64,000 nucleotides of DNA, taken from NCBI RefSeq assembly GCF_005239225.2, contig NC_133301.1:2877157-2941156 (forward strand). Direction: 5' to 3'. Position numbers and translations under genes: made by a program. The notes beneath the pieces were generated by a model that worked only from the letters and a program-made list of their open reading frames with translations, did no database searches and was not told the DNA's origin. Position 1 is the stretch's first letter, and each line of letters starts with the position of its first letter. Source of the DNA: Populus alba. Lineage: Eukaryota; Streptophyta; Magnoliopsida; Malpighiales; Salicaceae. Positions 60,641 through 64,000 of this stretch are shown here, piece by piece.

Positions 60641-62435
60641 TGAAGCTCTTGCACACGGGAACGACTATGAAAAGGTTACTTTCTAGATATTCGTAAAGTA
60701 CAGTATTTTGTTGTAATCTGTTGTCAAACATAAGGATTCGAGTTACTATTTATCAAATATAATAAATTTTTATTTATTTATTTTTAACATTAATCTATCA
60801 AAATAATTTAAAAATATATATATAAATAAATTTTAATTTAGAATGCAATTGCAAACAAAAGATGGGTATATCAATGTGACAACTTGAAATTGTGTAACGT
60901 TTTATTTTGTATCTATGTTTTAAAAATATATTTTATTTTAAAAAAATATTAAATTAATATTTTTTATACTGATATTAAAAATATATTTTTTAAAAATAAT
61001 AATTTTAATATATTTTAAAAAAAAAATTTAAAAATTATTAATATAAAAAACACACCATGGTAGCGTTGCAAAACAAATAATAGTATTCTTTGACCAGCTT
61101 ACATGTAACATGTCCTTTTATTAAAAAGAAAAAAAAAGCTTTAAGATCAAATTGACCTGACAAACAGCTCGCTTGACTGCATTTCAGAACAAGGTTTTAT
61201 TTGTTTTTTTTGTTTTAAAAAGTGTTTTAAAAAAATAATAATTTTTTTATATATTTTTAAATTATTTTAATGTATTGATATTAAAAATACTTTTTTAAAA
61301 TTAAAAAATATTTAAATATATTTTTAAATTAAAAATATTTTAAAAATAACTATAATTAGACTTCAAAACAGACTTTAAATGTTCACCTGTGAACTGAGTA
61401 GCTTACCCTACAATTTGGAACAAAGCAATTTCACATTGGCCATCCACAGTTTTTACCCTAAAGATATTGCGTGTAGGCCCTACTCTATTTTTGGTTCTTG
61501 AATCAAACGAGTAGGCATCCGATAGAAGCAAGCAAATCCCCTTGTCTTTATAAGGCTACAATTTCTCAGTCAGACGAGTGAGGTGGGATAGCAGCATTTG
61601 CCGGAAAACTTCTTTTATGGGCAGTAGCAGCGTCTTACTCTCCTCATCTACCGGACTCAACAACCTCTTTTTTAACCTTTATTTAGATTTTATTTGTTTG
61701 TTAATGTGATAATAATTATTTTTTAAAATATTATTTTTAATTAAAAATATATCATAATAATATTTTTTAATTTTTTAACTTTAATATATTAAAACAATTC
61801 AAAATTATGACGAGTGCTGGAAGACGAGGGCAGGGGGATTTTAATAAATCAGACCATGGCTGAATTATCTCAAAGAAATTATTCTATATGAACTAAAATC
61901 ATATTTATTTATTTTTACTGCACGTACGTGAGCAAAGGATAGAAAATACAAATTTTGAATAATAAAATTTTACTTAAGAATTATACAAATATGAATCATT
62001 GTATAAATTTTTTACTTGAGAGTTTTTGTTTTATCATGTTTTTTTAGAGGTATTTGAAAGTGTGGTAATGGTTTTTTTTCAAAGTACTTTTTTGTTCTGA
62101 AATGTATAAAAATAATATTTTAAAAAAAAATTAAAATTTATTTTGAATATCAACACATTAAAATGATTTGATAACATTAAAGATTAATTTAAAAAAAAAT
62201 AATTCAAATTTTTAAAAAATATATATATATATCACAAAAAACAAATGGAATGAACATCTTTGAGTTATATTTTTATTAGTGATATGAAAACACTGATAAA
62301 ATTATAATTTTAAATTATTTTATATATATTTTTATATCATTTAATTTACTAATATTAAAATAATTTTTAAAAATAAAAAAATATTTTTTAATATTTTTTT
62401 AAACAAAAAATACCTTAACTCATAATCATATTTTT
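60641..62435. repeat. AT-rich spacer with clustered MITE-family relics
   Basis: Segments at about 60895-61070, 61195-61375, 61690-61805, 62050-62240 and 62275-62430 show the shared order: a TTTT-A-AAGTATTTTT-like start, AAAATAATATTTTT, TTTTAAAAATTATTTTTGATAT-like core, and (C/A)ATTAAAA(T/C). The copy at 62050 keeps a recognisable end (GTGTGGTAATGG). A non-repeat patch at 61380-61680 is of mixed composition, with no gene seen. Confidence 0.55.
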
Positions 62436-62760
62436 AATAACAACTTGTGAGCTCAACAGGCTCGTGAACAGCGCGAGAGAAACTGGCTGAGTTGCAGGGC
62501 TGAGCCGTACCCTCACTGGAGCAAACCAGTGACATGACATCTGAACTGATAGCAGCGGGGTCCGAGAAAAGGACATGGTAATGAGAGAGACAAGGACCCG
62601 TGAAGTCTGGACCCAAAAGCTTTCACGTCTCTCGTCGCCGAATCGTCGGCGCCTCTTCTTTCCTGTACAGAGAGCGGAGCTGAGCGGATCCCCTTCCTCT
62701 GCTTCACCGCATCCCGCGTGACCACGCCATCAATTTGCTTCCTCTCTCTTGGGTCACTGA
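62436..62760. promoter_or_regulatory. GC-rich island, possible promoter
   Basis: About 300 bp of clearly GC-rich DNA is flanked by AT-rich DNA on its left. It contains several CpG words (CGTCTCTCGTCGCCG, CGTCGGCGCC, CCCGCGTGACCACGCC). Its short frames resemble nothing I know. A promoter or first exon of a gene not otherwise visible, or a relic of a GC-rich gene, would both fit. Confidence 0.35.
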
Positions 62761-64000
62761 ATCCGTTTATAGTTTTGGGCTCGGAGATATCTGTGTGAGT
62801 GAGGCTATGAGATTATTAAATTGTGGGCCTGGCCCAATTTATGGCCTTAATATGCTGTCATCTTTGGCCCAGAGGCCGAGATAACTTCTATGATGAAGAT
62901 GATGATAGCTTCTATGCTGAATGAGCTGTCAATATGAAAACTTCACTGAGTTCTTGCCTCTGCTTTTCATTTTTTCGTTCATTTTCATGATCATTTTGTT
63001 TCCTTTTTGTCCTCTCTCCAATTGACCTGTGTACAAGAAACCACCAATCAAGGTGGTCATGCAAGTAAAGTTGTTGCTTCCGTTTCTAGTTTTTGTTTTC
63101 CTTGTTTTTTAAAATAATCGAAGATTTACTGCTAGAGTACTGAACGTTATAGCCCAGCCAAGTAACTCTTCTCTTGGGCCTCCATGAGAAGGCTGAGGCC
63201 CAATATATTGGGCTTATACTCTTCTTTCACAGTTAAATGGGCCACAACTGTAAACTCAACAGCACAATCCAATCTCGAAAGGAGGGACCGACGGCTAACC
63301 ATCAAACGCCACAATATCGTTACAAAGTTGTTTTGTTTATTCTTGCATTTTTTTATTACTACATTTTTTTTTAAGAGTGGATTAGTTTTTTCAGGATTCC
63401 TGATTGTCTTTTATAAGTATGGTTAAAAGAATTTCTGGTAAATAAATAAATAATGATAATTTTTAAAGGAAATATAGAGAATTTGATAAAAATAAATTTA
63501 ATTTGAATAAAAACAGTTTTATTTTTCTAAGGTTAAAAATTATTTTAAAAGTTAAAAAATGAACATTTTTTATTAAAAAAAACTAGAAAAAGAAAAGAAA
63601 AAAAAGTTGTTTCTTTCAGCCTAATTATTTCAGATCCCAGCCTGTCTAAAGTGTGGTTATGGTTGCTTTTTAAAGTATTTTTCATTCATAAATATATCAA
63701 GATAATATTTTTTTATTTTTTAAAAAATTATTTTTGAAATAAACGTTTTATAATTATCTAAAAATATCAAAAAATATTAATTTAAAAATAAATAAATAAA
63801 AATTTTATTTTTTAAAAAATATAGTTTGAACATATCAAGAACCAGATGGAAATCATAAATTTCATTTATAACCCTCTTGTTAGAATATTAGAGAATTTTC
63901 ACCAAGCCAAGTTCTTGGCTTTCTAGTCTTGCCCATCAAATTTTAGGTTTTACCCGTGAACCAGAAGCCATAATTTGGAGTACCCTTTTAGAAAACAAGC
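62761..64000. other. right flank: TGGGCC-rich segment then AT-rich DNA
   Basis: Between 62820 and 63245 the words GGGCCTGGCCCAA, TTGGCCCAGAGG, TTGGGCCTCC, AGGCCCAATA, ATTGGGCTT and ATGGGCCAC occur: a cluster of TGGGCC/GGCCCA motifs. From 63430 the DNA is AT-rich, and 63645-63835 has a MITE-family layout (GTGTGGTTATGG start). No coding gene is supported. Confidence 0.4.

Noticed and set aside
63184..63426. 80-codon frame near the right edge
   Set aside because: It resembles nothing known and runs from the TGGGCC motif cluster into a T-rich tract, so it looks like chance.

Overview
This is about 64 kb of plant nuclear DNA. Its marks are multi-exon genes with GT-AG introns, very AT-rich intergenic DNA (long T/A runs, TA and TG microsatellites), several transposon-like repeats, and proteins found only in plants (a chloroplast-import protein and a leucine-rich-repeat extensin). 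A woody eudicot, probably Salicaceae (Populus or Salix), fits best. That placement is inference from protein similarity and from the style of the dispersed AT-rich repeats; I could not run a search.

Layout. 1-4830: repeat-rich flank holding a 2 x 482 bp tandem duplication, a (TA)n tract and a T-rich array of hairpin-bearing modules. 4831-5109: a doubtful small ORF. 5431-22427 (minus): a complete 23-exon TIC236 gene, whose exon phases close into one frame of 2180 codons; one intron carries a foldback retroelement-like insertion. 22428-32181: repeat-filled spacer with an LTR-like element, two copies of another dispersed repeat and a possible hAT-like non-autonomous element. 32182-34636 (minus): a 3-exon gene for a 323-aa Lys/Glu-rich protein. 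35200-38060: AT-rich spacer. 39108-46115 (plus): a 4-exon Enhancer of Polycomb-like gene with an intron in its 5' UTR. 47844-48025: a clean short inverted-repeat element (MITE) with many relatives in the window. 50029-55319 (plus): an AGD14-type ArfGAP gene with 14 inferred exons. 58520-60340 (minus): an intronless LRX/PEX leucine-rich-repeat extensin. 60341-64000: AT-rich repeats, then a GC-rich island followed by clustered TGGGCC/GGCCCA motifs that resembles a promoter without a gene.

The five secure genes are unrelated housekeeping or development genes and are not a functional cluster: chloroplast protein import, an unknown Lys/Glu-rich protein, NuA4-type chromatin, Arf GTPase regulation, and the cell wall. 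I see no CRISPR, operon, bacterial or viral system. The least ordinary material is in the repeats: the hairpin-module array, the foldback in the TIC236 intron, the nested hairpin inside the LTR-like element, and the MITE family. One splice-phase conflict in the ArfGAP gene also deserves attention.

Exon coordinates were worked out by hand from splice dinucleotides, codon phase and protein continuity.
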